The position numbers were made by a program, and so were the translations under genes. Positions 1-9,049 of a DNA stretch of 64,000 nucleotides are shown here, piece after piece. Each line of letters opens with the position of its first letter. Position 1 is the stretch's first letter. The DNA comes from Mytilus edulis. Lineage: Eukaryota > Mollusca > Bivalvia > Mytilida > Mytilidae. Location: the NCBI RefSeq assembly GCF_963676685.1, contig NC_092349.1:56465431-56529430 (forward strand), written 5' to 3'. The notes below the pieces were generated by a model. That model saw only the letters and a list, made by a program, of their open reading frames with translations, did not search any database and was not told where the DNA came from.

Positions 1-119
1 GAGCAGACAAGTTCCTAATTCAATCTGTATTTGTTGTCCTTGTTGAAAAATTTTGTTATCAGTAAATAATTAAGAAAATATACAATTCCATTTTTATTGC
101 CTCAGAACTGGTTAATAAA

Positions 120-302
120 AGTATTAAGAAATGGGTAATTTAATAATGGACTGGTTATATATCCTCGGTCCGTAATAACGGCCCGCGGATTACTGTAATG
201 GCACTCGGCGTTGCCTCGGGCCATTACAGCAATCCTTGGGCCGTTATTACAGACCTTGGATATATAACCAGTCCATTATAAAATTACCCATTTATTAATA
301 CT
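120..302. repeat. Palindromic fold-back element (MITE-like)
   Basis: Two arms of about 80 nt are inverted copies of each other. Both contain the stretch reading ATGGACTGGTTATATATCC or its reverse complement. They surround a short apex at 204-220 with CTCGGCGTTGCCTCGGG. The arms differ at only a few positions, so the whole 183 bp could form one long hairpin. No coding capacity is seen. The size and symmetry fit a non-autonomous DNA transposon; the superfamily is unclear because the flanks are themselves palindromic AT-rich sequence. Confidence 0.7.
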
Positions 303-1313
303 ATATTATAAATTTTGTAATGTTATTTACTTTTGCTTACCATTTTTTTAATACTTATTTAGATGAAATAATAATAATAATATTATTACGATGTATCTCA
401 CAGTGCAAGGGCTGTATAGCCAGTCAAGGTCGTTAAAAACTTCCATATGTTGATGTATCTGATAAATTTTACTGATTTGAAACTGAAAGATTGCAGACGT
501 ATCCTTTAAAGACAAAAAAAAAAGATTGCAGATGTATCTATATTTAAATATATATGTTGAACGATTGAATAAAGATAAAATAAAAACAAATTGATACACA
601 AAATCAACGAGATATATTTGAAACTTACCCCAATTACATTTGAGAAGATAAGAAAGAAGAGTCACACAACATTAGTTTTTGTCATTAAATCAGTATTTTT
701 TCTTCACATTGCATTGTGTAATTGATAAAAAAAAAACGAATAATTTATCTAAAAAGAATTAATTGAATAAGGAATAATGTATAAAATGTTATCTGTTAGA
801 CAACTTATTACTCTTTTGTCTTTATCGGTCACTTTATTAATAACATGCTACATAATGTCTGAATAAAGGTTGAAACGAGAAAAAAATAAAAGTTGTATCA
901 TCACAGAAGAAATTTACTTAAGAGTTTAAACAGTCAAGTTGACCTTATCATGCTTATACAGTATAAAACTATTCTGTATGAATACTTGTGTGATGCAAGA
1001 TGTGTGAGAAATGTTTTTGAGAAACTCTTTTTAAAGAACAACATTGTTGTACTAGAAACCGAAGGATTCATAACATTTATTTTCTAATTTTCGTGTTGAT
1101 TATTTATGTCATTATACTTAAAACATTCTTGTGATATTTTTGAGTAATATGTAATATATCTGTTGTATATAAATGTTGAATTAAAGATTTAAAAAAAAAA
1201 TGCATCTCATTCTGGCTGAACGTAGTTTAAATGTTTTGACTTGATGAATGTTGCATTGAATAAATTTTGTTTTTTCTTTCTTATTATATTTTTATTTGTT
1301 TTACTGCTTTCAG
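303..1313. other. AT-rich DNA without a recognised gene
   Basis: I see only short chance reading frames here. At 1181-1200 an ATTAAA-like hexamer is followed closely by a run of ten A. This could be the 3' end of a plus-strand transcript or a retroposed tail, but nothing else supports a gene. Confidence 0.4.
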
Positions 1314-1447
1314 TATTATCTGAAGTGCCTTGGACTATACCCATTATACTGTTTCGAGAACCACTCCCCTTAAACCTAAATGGTTTTGAGGAAATACTCG
1401 ATATTTTTCTAGTTCCTTGTTCACTTAAACATTTTATTTATCTCACC
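1314..1447 (+). other. Possible orphan internal exon
   Basis: A pyrimidine-rich tract ending in TTTACTGCTTTCAG precedes 134 nt open in exactly one frame. The segment closes at a consensus-like donor, CTCACC/GTAAGT. The translation is 44 residues containing VPWTIPIILFREPLPL, which I do not recognise. There is no partner exon that I can identify on either side, so this may be chance. It is listed because acceptor, open frame and donor coincide. Confidence 0.18.
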
Positions 1448-1518
1448 GTAAGTTGACATTTGAACGGCTGTACTTAGATTTTTTTTTATTCTGTTTTACA
1501 ATACTTACGAATATGTTC

Positions 1519-1672
1519 CGAACCATATCAATATTTGGACCATACGCGTGCGGTCATGACCATATGCGTATACTCATATGATCTGACCGTACGCGTACGA
1601 TTGGACCATATTAGTATTATACTCGTTTTATTATCAACAGACTGGACCATATGAGGTAATTGGACCATAAAG
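1519..1672. repeat. Cluster of GGACCATA-type motifs
   Basis: About seven variants of the octamer (ACCATAT, GGACCATA, TGACCATATG, TGACCGTACG) occur within 155 bp, interleaved with CGCGT and CATATG palindromes. Spacing is irregular, so it is not a simple tandem array. Function unknown. Confidence 0.5.
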
Positions 1673-2096
1673 GGTTTTTTTTAATATATAATCTGGAAAC
1701 AGTATATCTAGTTAAAACAAAAATCTCAATTTGAAATTAATGTATAATACCATATGTAATATAAAGTCTTCAAAAACTGAATAACTGATTTAGAATATTA
1801 GCCTCCAGCAAGCAAGCAAGCACTCTACTCATGTTTATTTGTTGGAATCCAAAATAAAATTAAAACAAAATTAATAGGTGTTTCCTTTTCAATGTTTCCT
1901 TTCCAAAGTATATTAAGTATGTATTGTTTCTATCAATAGCGATACATCACGTATTAAATATTAGTATAACGTTGTAGTATAATGTAGTTTTCAGACATAT
2001 CTCGAAATGGTTCTGTTATGTGTTTAGGCTCAGTGTTAACTTAAGTGGTCGATAGAATTGGTCGCTAGCTTGATAGGTCGCCGCTGGAATTGGTCG

Positions 2097-2100
2097 CTAG
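2097..2100. other. Left target-site duplication of the solo LTR (CTAG)
   Basis: CTAG directly precedes the TGTTA start of the LTR and is repeated at 2693-2696 directly after its TAACA end. This matches the 4-bp duplication made by many LTR-retrotransposon integrases. Confidence 0.65.
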
Positions 2101-2217
2101 TGTTATGATATTGTAATTATTATGTTTATTTATGTTGGCCTAATTTGTGTTGTATGGCCTGATAGTTGTTTACCAAATAATCTTTTATGAATCACTGGAA
2201 CAATCACAAAATGATTG

Positions 2218-2341
2218 GAACTTTCTAGAATGATCCTGATAAAAGATGCGTAATTTAAACTTCTACGTTATTCCAGAAACTTCCGTTGTAACTTTCCAGG
2301 ATTTTCCACAATGTTCCATTATAGAGTGTTCTAGAATTTTC
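2218..2341 (+). promoter_or_regulatory. Array of heat-shock elements in the LTR U3 region
   Basis: Three perfect three-unit heat-shock elements (alternating GAA and TTC at 5-bp steps) are visible: GAActTTCtaGAA at 2218-2230, TTCcaGAAacTTC at 2271-2283 and TTCtaGAAttTTC at 2329-2341. A fourth stretch at 2294-2316 reads as five units with one mismatch in each of two units. The last element ends 11 bp before the TATA box. This is the arrangement of a heat-inducible HSF1-driven promoter; that it responds to heat is inference. Confidence 0.75.
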
Positions 2342-2352
2342 CATGACAACAC

Positions 2353-2360
2353 TATATATA
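2353..2360 (+). promoter_or_regulatory. TATA box of the LTR promoter
   Basis: TATATATA lies directly downstream of the heat-shock-element array and about 260 bp upstream of the AATAAA signal, a normal U3/R layout. Initiation would be expected near 2385. Confidence 0.6.
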
Positions 2361-2615
2361 CAGACACTAAAGTTAAACTCTCATAATTAAACTTGGACAT
2401 AGACATTGATAGACATTAGTATTCACAGCATTTGGATTGACACTTTTATTCTACAAACAACATCATACTGGATTGTGACATTAGTAGTGAACGTAATATT
2501 CAAATTGGATTCCGAAAGATTTCCGGATACAGATAAAGATAACAGATTGGACTCATATTTTTGACAGTTAAGTTAACAGTAATATTTGTGTAATATCTTT
2601 TGTAAACATTTGTAT

Positions 2616-2621
2616 AATAAA
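2616..2621 (+). terminator. Polyadenylation signal AATAAA in the LTR
   Basis: A canonical hexamer precedes a T-rich stretch and the end of the LTR, in the position expected for the R region. Confidence 0.5.
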
Positions 2622-2985
2622 TCTTGTTAATTTTTATAATTGATTTGTGTCTTTTGTTGGCTACAATTTAAAGGCGATTTCTGGCCGTAACACTAGCTTG
2701 AGTCTGGTTAAGTATGCATAGGTTTTTGTTTCACGATTTCCGTTGCAATTACATAGTTAACAAAAATGTCAGGCCTTAATCGGCAAAGAGTGACATACAT
2801 GCTCAGTGTGATTAAACATATATATGGGATTTTTTACGCGTCCCTTAATATACTTATCCGTTAAAGTGTGTACACATCAGTTCAACCAGAAGTTACTCCA
2901 CGTAAATAACTCTATCAATCCTTGACGTCATTAAATATATTTGTTCAAGCCATCTTCCATGGAGTGTTTATACTTTGGTATATAC

Positions 2986-2991
2986 TTTATT
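2986..2991 (-). terminator. Candidate polyadenylation signal of the potassium-channel gene
   Basis: AATAAA on the minus strand lies about 240 nt downstream of the channel stop codon (3229-3231). A 3' UTR ending here would contain the whole 39-bp repeat array at 3071-3265. Confidence 0.4.
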
Positions 2992-3070
2992 TCAAATTGT
3001 AAAACTGTTCAAAAAACACACGACTTTTGTGACAAAATGATTTAATGAAGGAATGCATACAAAATATTTT

Positions 3071-3265
3071 GATCACATGCAGCTAGTGGTTGACGGGAAT
3101 GGTGTAATTGATCACGTGCAGCTAGTGGTTGACGGGGGTGTTGTTATTGATCATGTGCAGCTACTTGTTAACAGAAATGGTGTTATTGATCACGTGCAGC
3201 TATTGGTTGACGGGAATAGTGTTATTGATCACGTGCAGTTGTGGTTCATAGGAATGGTTTTATTA
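3071..3265. repeat. 39-bp tandem repeat, five copies, each with an E-box
   Basis: Units start at 3071, 3110, 3149, 3188 and 3227, exactly 39 bp apart. Each begins GATCAYRTGCAG. Three copies contain the palindrome CACGTG, the others CACATG and CATGTG, so every unit carries a CANNTG E-box. The last unit overlaps the final eleven codons and the stop of the potassium-channel gene on the other strand, so the channel's C-terminus is partly built from repeat sequence. Confidence 0.85.
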
Positions 3266-4122
3266 GATTTCACTGATGTTCCACTGCCATTCATTTGACT
3301 ATTATTTATTTCTGATTTGATTGCTGTTATGTACCTATCACGATTTTTCTGATGAGAATAATATTCGGAGAAATTCGATGCAATGATCGCAATTGGCATT
3401 GCTAGTAGCAACAATCCACATACAGCACAGACGACACCCACTAAATAGCCAATCGTTGTTGACGGAACATAGTCACCGTATCCAACCGTGGTCATTGTGA
3501 TAACAGACCACCACATGCAAATTTGAATACTATCAAATCCATCGTTAGCATGAATTTCTGCGTAGTATATGAGTGTAGAAAAAATCATTGTTGCCATTCC
3601 AAACGATATCAATAGTAAACATAGTTCTTTCATACTTCCTTTTATCGTCATTATCAATACCCGTAATGTACTTATTTGCCTCTCTAACCGCAGAAAAAGA
3701 ACCAATCGCATCATGTTTACCGCTTTACATACGAAATACAACTCCCTTGTAGACGAATTAGCGGCAAGGTGTCCCTTAGCAAACTCCAGACCAAATGATA
3801 TCCACATGCAAACTACTAAGAGACCATTTATAAGATTAAGTGGTCTTTTTAGGAAATTAACCTTTTGAGGACAAAATGAAAAATGAAGGGTCCACTCTAT
3901 TGTAAATACAAGTAAGCAGAAAATTTCTAGTGCAAATAATGTCGGTATAGGATCCATTAAGATCAACTGTTTTAATTTTAAGCTAGCGCCACTTTTGATA
4001 AAAGGATAATCCTCTGGAGTTACAGCAGATAGGTATAATGTCGTCCTTAGTGAAGGCGTGGTCCACAAACAATAAACTACAGCACTCATTAAAAGAACTA
4101 CCATGTAAAACCCATGCCATAC
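3229..4122 (-). CDS. Potassium channel coding exon 2: S1 to C-terminus
   Basis: Begins after TTATTTTAG with GTA-TGG (Val-Trp) and runs to TGA at 3231-3229. It encodes all six membrane segments, the pore loop and a short 45-residue cytoplasmic tail. No PDZ-type C-terminus is seen. The closing residues TIPMNHNCT come from the fifth unit of the 39-bp repeat. Confidence 0.88.
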   Translation of the reverse strand, partial: VWHGFYMVVLLMSAVVYCLWTTPSLRTTLYLSAVTPEDYPFIKSGASLKLKQLILMDPIPTLFALEIFCLLVFTIEWTLHFSFCPQKVNFLKRPLNLINGLLVVCMWISFGLEFAKGHLAANSSTRELYFVCKAVNMMRLVLFLRLERQISTLRVLIMTIKGSMKELCLLLISFGMATMIFSTLIYYAEIHANDGFDSIQICMWWSVITMTTVGYGDYVPSTTIGYLVGVVCAVCGLLLLAMPIAIIASNFSEYYSHQKNRDRYITAIKSEINNSQMNGSGTSVKSNKTIPMNHNCT

Positions 4123-5668
4123 CTAAAATAAAACTGTATGTTAAAATAAAAATTAAATGGCAATAATCAAATACAATTTTTGCTTTTCATGCTACAACTT
4201 GATTTTTGACTTTGTGAACATCGCTTTACAGGGGCGGATGCAGGAATTTTCGAAAGGGGGGTGCTAACCCAGGGCAAAGGGGGGGTGCAGGGGGGTGCAA
4301 AACATACGTCCCGATACAAATGCATTGATCGGCAAAAATAAAGGGGGGTGCGCACCCCCGGAACCCCCCCCCCCCCCTGGATCCGCCACTGCTTTACCCA
4401 ACCCACCTAATTAAAGTAACGATTCGTATAAAGTAACAGCAAAAAGAAACACCAAAACACAAACATAGGTTCAAATATCTCATTGTAATTTTTTTGTTTA
4501 TAAATTTCAATAAATATATGATATTGTTGACATGTTAGAGAATAAAGATACAGTGTCTAAATAAAATTTAAAACAATATGAGAGCTACATAGTGCGACGT
4601 ATTCGCAGTTAATAAATATAATGACGTGAACGATTTTAGATATCTGACAGCATATTAAGTCATTAACGTACTCATTTCAGCCGTAACACCAAAACAGAAA
4701 AAAATGTCATAGAATAAATAACTACTTTTTATCGGTAGTGCTAATTTTGAAGACATGTTCACCCTCTAAAAATTATATTTCTCTCGGCCAATGCCCGCGG
4801 GAAATATGGATTGCATGTCTTATGTGAGATCATCTTCATAGCTCCCTTACATAATTAGTGAAATAAATAAAATATGTTTTCATTTTTGTGTCTGAATAAA
4901 CAAAGGGGATATTTTAATTTTAGAAAGCATCTATTTTATGATTTCTTTACTTGACAAAACTGACCCGATTGTAGGCTTGGTTTTACTTTTTTATGCGATC
5001 TTAAAATTGAGAATGGATATAGGGAAAGTGTCAAAGAGACAACAACCCGATCAAAAAGCAGAAAACAGTGGAATGCCATCAATGAGTCTTCAATACAGTG
5101 ATACTTTATCGAATATCAGAATGTCCTACCTATAGAGTAGGTACCCGTCAAAATATTATAAACTCCGAAGTCACAAGAAGGGTAATATGAAATTGTATAA
5201 TACCTTGGCATGTATTGATGACCCAGGTTGATCAAACATCAGCCATGCTTTGATTTTCCAACTGGTCTCTGTTTGTAAAGTCTCTGTGTATTCATACGCT
5301 CGTTTTATCTCCTCGATCATCCCTTGGTCTTCTTCAACTTGATAAAAAGTTCGCAAACAACATTCGGAAACTTTCTGATGAGGAATTTTCCAATACGTCA
5401 TTTCCTCTTTCATGACCGCTCCACATACATTTTTAGGAATGTGTAATTTTCCCATTACATATAAATTAATAATAGAATTGAAGACATCCGGGTCCCTGTC
5501 AAAGAAATACTCATCTCTTGCCACGTCATAAAACTTTGAGTTCTTATCAAGAGACGATAGTCGAGTGTTAGGAATATTTCTCAACGTTGACGAAATTACC
5601 TCAAAACGTCTTCCTCTGACATTGAGTTTTATTTTTTCAAAGTTCAAGTGTCGTCGATGATGCTCCAT
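3229..5668 (-). CDS. Voltage-gated potassium channel, Shaw/Kv3-like, two coding exons (gene span)
   Basis: Joins 5668-5204 and 4122-3229 in phase 0 to give 452 residues, close to the usual size of a Kv alpha subunit. The N-terminal T1 tetramerisation domain has YFFDRDPDVF and a complete zinc motif HX5CX20CC (H76, C82, C103, C104), which excludes Shaker-type channels and fits Shaw, Shab or Shal. S1 is at about 156-176, S2 at 217-236 with its conserved Glu231, S3 at 250-269, S4 at 288-309, S5 at 321-344, the filter TVGYG at 367-371 and S6 at 380-406. Such tetramers let K+ leave the cell on depolarisation. Unusual points: the S3 Asp is Asn254, S4 charges R2 and R4 are Asn291 and Leu297, and the S6 PVP hinge is Pro-Ile-Ala (398-400). 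The start is the first ATG after a CCACAG acceptor; another in-frame ATG at 5728 would need the acceptor to be skipped. A Shaw-like paralogue is the best family guess. Confidence 0.9.
4230..4390. mobile_element. GGCGGAT-terminus MITE, 161 bp, copy 1
   Basis: Starts AGGGGCGGAT, ends ATCCGCCACT, and is flanked on both sides by the 7-bp duplication GCTTTAC (4223-4229 and 4391-4397). The interior is G- and C-homopolymer rich and non-coding. Related copies lie near 30692-30841 and at 51687-51834. The ends resemble hAT-type CAGTGGCGGA termini, but a 7-bp duplication is one short of the hAT norm. Confidence 0.75.
5006..5097 (-). repeat. Fragment of the common mussel dispersed repeat
   Basis: Contains GTGTCAAAGAGACAACAACC, the reverse complement of the repeat block seen at 36500-36600, 50850-50910 and 57590-57640. 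It is intronic and non-coding. Confidence 0.6.
5204..5668 (-). CDS. Potassium channel coding exon 1: T1 domain
   Basis: Encodes residues 1-155 and ends with the donor AAG/GTATTA. The exon itself starts at 5676, after TCTCCACAG, so only 8 nt of 5' UTR lie in it. Those 8 nt are ATGTAGAA, a minimal start-stop upstream frame just before the real ATG. Further non-coding 5' exons are implied but not identified. Confidence 0.85.
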
Positions 5669-6205
5669 TTCTACATCTGTGGAGAGAAAAGAAAAGCTAA
5701 AGTTAACAAGTTTAACATTACTATCCATGTTTTTTTTTTTTCTTTTCTAAGTATCAAAATTAAAATGGAATATGCTTTCACGTCACCAGTCTACCATAAC
5801 AGGTCTTTGATTAATGCGTCGATACAAATACTTATACAGCTTGTTTGTCGACACCATAACCTTAACATTTGACACTGGTCATTAATTTGCATTAAATAAT
5901 CGATATATCTTTCAATAAGTATATATTCACTTCGTGTACTATACATTTCTTAAATTGTATTACAGTATCAAAAATATTTTAATAAAATTGCAAACTGTAA
6001 TTGCCAAAAGAAATGAATAAAAAAAACGTGTATTCTGACTGACAATAGGGTGCCATATCCGTCCAGTAGTTATTGCTTTTTGTACAGACAAGATTTTAAA
6101 TGGTGCATTGTAGTTGTTGCAATATTGCAATTTTAAAAAAAGTATAAAGAATAACTTCAACTTATGTTTCAACTCCTTCAAAATAAACTCATCATAGATA
6201 CTAGG

Positions 6206-6290
6206 ATTGAAATTTTATATTGCGCCGGACGCGCGTTTCGTATACAAAAGACTCAACAGTGACATTCGAATCAAATGATGTCAAAAAGGT
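6206..6290 (-). repeat. Fragment of the GACGCGCGTYT mollusc repeat
   Basis: Reads GCGCCGGACGCGCGTTTCGT followed by AAGACTCAACAGTGAC. This is the reverse complement of the block at 25985-26070, which has GAGTCTTGTGTAGACAAAAC. Non-coding. Confidence 0.5.
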
Positions 6291-6424
6291 CATATAAAGT
6301 ACGAAAAACTATGGTTGCCATGTTGTATGATAAGCTGAAATATTGTCGTTATTTTTCTCTCTTGTAACGTTTCACATTTTGTTATCTAAGACCTTTTATG
6401 AATTTTTATACGGTTCATCGTAAA

Positions 6425-6600
6425 GGCAGGGGAGGAGGGGTCCTGATCCCGAAATCCCGGGCTTAAAAACACGAAATCCTGAGGTCCCGAATTTCCGACA
6501 TCCCGAAATTCGAAAAAAGAATTCACAGATCCCGAAAGGGTCAATCTTGATATCCCGAGCTAAAACACCCGATCCCGGAGTCCCGATAAAGGTCCTATCT
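6425..6600. repeat. TCCCGAAATCCCG dispersed repeat, copy 1
   Basis: A block built of variations on TCCCGAAATCCCG and CACCCGATCCCGGAGTCCCG, starting GGAGGAGGGGTCCTGATCCC. A longer copy at 33293-33505 has the same order of sub-blocks, so this is a defined repeat family, not simple low complexity. Confidence 0.65.
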
Positions 6601-7011
6601 CCCTTATCGTATATGTTGAGAGTTGCGCTCGCTCTCTACAAGTTTAAGAGTACGGCTTGTGATAATTGTCTGAGGTGTTTTGTCGCAAGACGAAATATCA
6701 GCCCCTATCCAACATACCTACGTTTTCTTGTATCAATTCAAATATATCTCCATTTATCTGTATTTCAAAGTGTAGCTATTGTCTCAATTTTTAATTAAAA
6801 TCTCGCCCTTAAAGCAAGTTGCATCACTCAAGTATCAATCGATAAATTAATCAAATGCGTGCCAATATAAAAGTATGAATCATATAACTGTTCTTAAACT
6901 ACATATTATTTTAAAATTCAGTTTATTGACACTTAAAGTTCAAAATAAATCTGAAGTCAGACATTGTTTGCTGAAACACAACATTGGCAAAATGTAAAAT
7001 AATAAAACTCC

Positions 7012-7130
7012 TATGATAATTCTAATCAAAAAGTCCCTAAGCAAATGGCAAAATCAAAAGCTCAAACACATTAAACGAATGGATAACAGCTGTCATATTC
7101 ATGACTTGGTACAGGTATTTTTGTATGTAG
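7012..7130 (+). repeat. Mussel dispersed repeat fragment
   Basis: Shares AATGGATAAC and CATATTC.TGACTTGGTACAGG with the copies at 9050-9260 and 24000-24100. Non-coding. Confidence 0.5.
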
Positions 7131-9049
7131 AAAGGCTTCAAATATGTCATGGTTATCAACGGTATTACGGATTGTTCGTTGTATTACATATAAGTACCCA
7201 TATGTTCCTGATTCGTTAATATTATAATTTAGGAGACATCATAAAACATCTTAATAACGACAGAAGGCTCCAAGACTTCCTCTTAGAAACAAGTAAATTT
7301 TCAAAACATATTTTCTTGTTATTCAGAAATGAACAAAATGTTTACACTTTTATAGGAATTTGCAAATGGAAAATAGAATGCTGTGTTTGAACAACAGTGA
7401 TTTACCTCAATGTATTGGACACAGACAGAAAGTGTGACGGTCATCTGTCCAACTATGTGTTGGATACAAATGAGTGAGCCTTTAATTTTTGACTACTTCT
7501 GCGAACAACTATATTAAAGTAGTCGTTGACTGTTAAGGTTTATAAGAATTGTTTTAAAACTGACCAGTTTAAGCACATTTACTCAAACTCTTAGGATGAC
7601 GAATGATTAAATTGAAAATTTATAGTTCGTTGAATATTACGAAAGTAGTTTAGAACAGATAACGCGAATGGGAAAAAAAGTTAATTCAGATATCTACTTT
7701 CTCAAAGATACGGACTGTATGAAATATTTTCTAATGAAGAATAGCATCTAAAAACTGTGTTTGCTAGCCCTGTTACATTTCAATCAGCAATGACCAAAGC
7801 AATGAGGTGACATTTTGCATGCATTCCCTTTCAACAACAGACATAAATAGCAATATAATATTTATCAACTCGATCAAGAATAAATTCGTATTAGTTACTC
7901 CGTACATGGAAGTATTATATTGACAGGAACTCCAACAAAAAATTAGCACATTCCCATCCCACTGATTTCTTTAAGAAAATAAAAGGTCCGACTCAGTTTG
8001 TCAAGTACGTGATAACTCCTTTGTGGGGTATCTGTGATGCCGCCTTCGCCTGTTCTTTTAACTGAAGCTGGTCTTATCACGTGATTTGATATCGAGTGTC
8101 TTATCTACCTACCAATGTTAATAATCACGGAAACGCCCGTGGTTATTTGTGAATCGCCACATGAATAACAACACCTGTTTCTGTTCAATAAATGAAGAAC
8201 AACGCTGAAAAGATCGAAAAAATTGGTCCATATTTAACAGAATGACATAAGAAAATTTACTGCATTCGGAAAGAGGGCAAGCTTATTTTTAGTTTTGTTG
8301 AGTATGTTTTAATCATTGGAACTTGGAAATCGGGAAATATCCGATTATGAAAATTACATTATTCTGAAGTAGAGTCTTTGCAGAAAATAATGTGATGCGC
8401 TTGTAGTGTGCCAGATGGTGCCAGATAACTCAAATTTTAAGTTAAAGATTGTAAACTTTTATCGAGTGTTACACAAATATTTTTGGTTTTCTCTATCGTA
8501 AAATGTTATTAACTTATTTATCAAATATGTTTAAAAGACTAAAAGAGGTTAATAATTACACGCATGTGATGACATCTACATAGCAATATCAGGTTACGAG
8601 ACATGCAGATGAATTGTTACACTTTTTATGATAATTCCAAAGTTGTAAGCAACCTTAAAAATTCAACCTAGTCCGAGATTACTCGATCTGACGTCTGACA
8701 GACTTATTTTTACGGATGGCTTTTAATATTACTGGATGCATTTAAAGAACGATCACCATGATGGGCCCTAAGCAGTTTATTTTTTTTTATCATGGAAACC
8801 AATTTAGAAGTTATTTATGTGTTTAAAAGCTTTTATAGTTCTGAAACATCTTAGTACAACATATGTTTCTGTTTCTTGTTAAATTGCATGAAATATTTGC
8901 CATTGGACTTTTAGTAAACAATAAATCAAAATATTTGATTTTTTTTCGGATCAAAGCTCTTTAACACCGTCCCCCCGGCCAACTTTTGGATTAATTGTTG
9001 GAAATTCTTTCATTAAACACTTCATTACAATATTTGTCAAAAAAAAGTA

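Larger units (their letters stand above)
2101..2692 (+). mobile_element. Solo LTR of an LTR retrotransposon, 592 bp
   Basis: The segment starts TGTTATG and ends CGTAACA, giving the TG...CA ends and 5-bp inverted termini (TGTTA/TAACA) typical of LTRs. It is flanked on both sides by CTAG. Inside, in the order expected for U3-R-U5, are a cluster of heat-shock elements (2218-2341), a TATA box (2353-2360) and a polyadenylation hexamer AATAAA (2616-2621) about 75 bp before the 3' end. No primer-binding site or coding region follows, because the target duplication comes immediately after the LTR. This therefore looks like a solo LTR left by recombination. Gypsy, copia and BEL families all remain possible. 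The inferred transcription direction is plus. Confidence 0.75.
4123..5203 (-). other. Potassium-channel intron with two repeat insertions
   Basis: GTATTA donor at its 5' end and TTTTAG acceptor at its 3' end on the minus strand. It contains the 161-bp MITE at 4230-4390 and a fragment of the common mussel repeat at 5006-5097. The rest is AT-rich with no feature seen. Confidence 0.7.
5677..7904. other. Upstream region of the channel gene; repeats, no gene recognised
   Basis: Contains the mollusc-type GACGCGCGTTTCGT fragment (6206-6290), the TCCCGAAATCCCG block (6425-6600) and a fragment of a dispersed repeat with GAATGGATAACAGCTGTCAT (7012-7130). The remaining sequence is AT-rich with only short chance frames. 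A promoter for the channel gene is expected somewhere here, but I cannot place it. Confidence 0.5.

Noticed and set aside
2101-2692. Steamer-like element, the retrotransposon known from transmissible cancers of bivalves
   Set aside because: At 592 bp this LTR is far longer than the Steamer LTR as I remember it, and there is no internal region to compare.
3569-3868. 99-codon plus-strand frame inside the potassium-channel exon
   Set aside because: It is the antisense shadow of S2-S5 of the channel, whose own frame has clear family motifs.
4167-4406. 79-codon minus-strand frame rich in Gly and Pro
   Set aside because: It is produced by the G- and C-runs of the MITE at 4230-4390; no splice or domain support.
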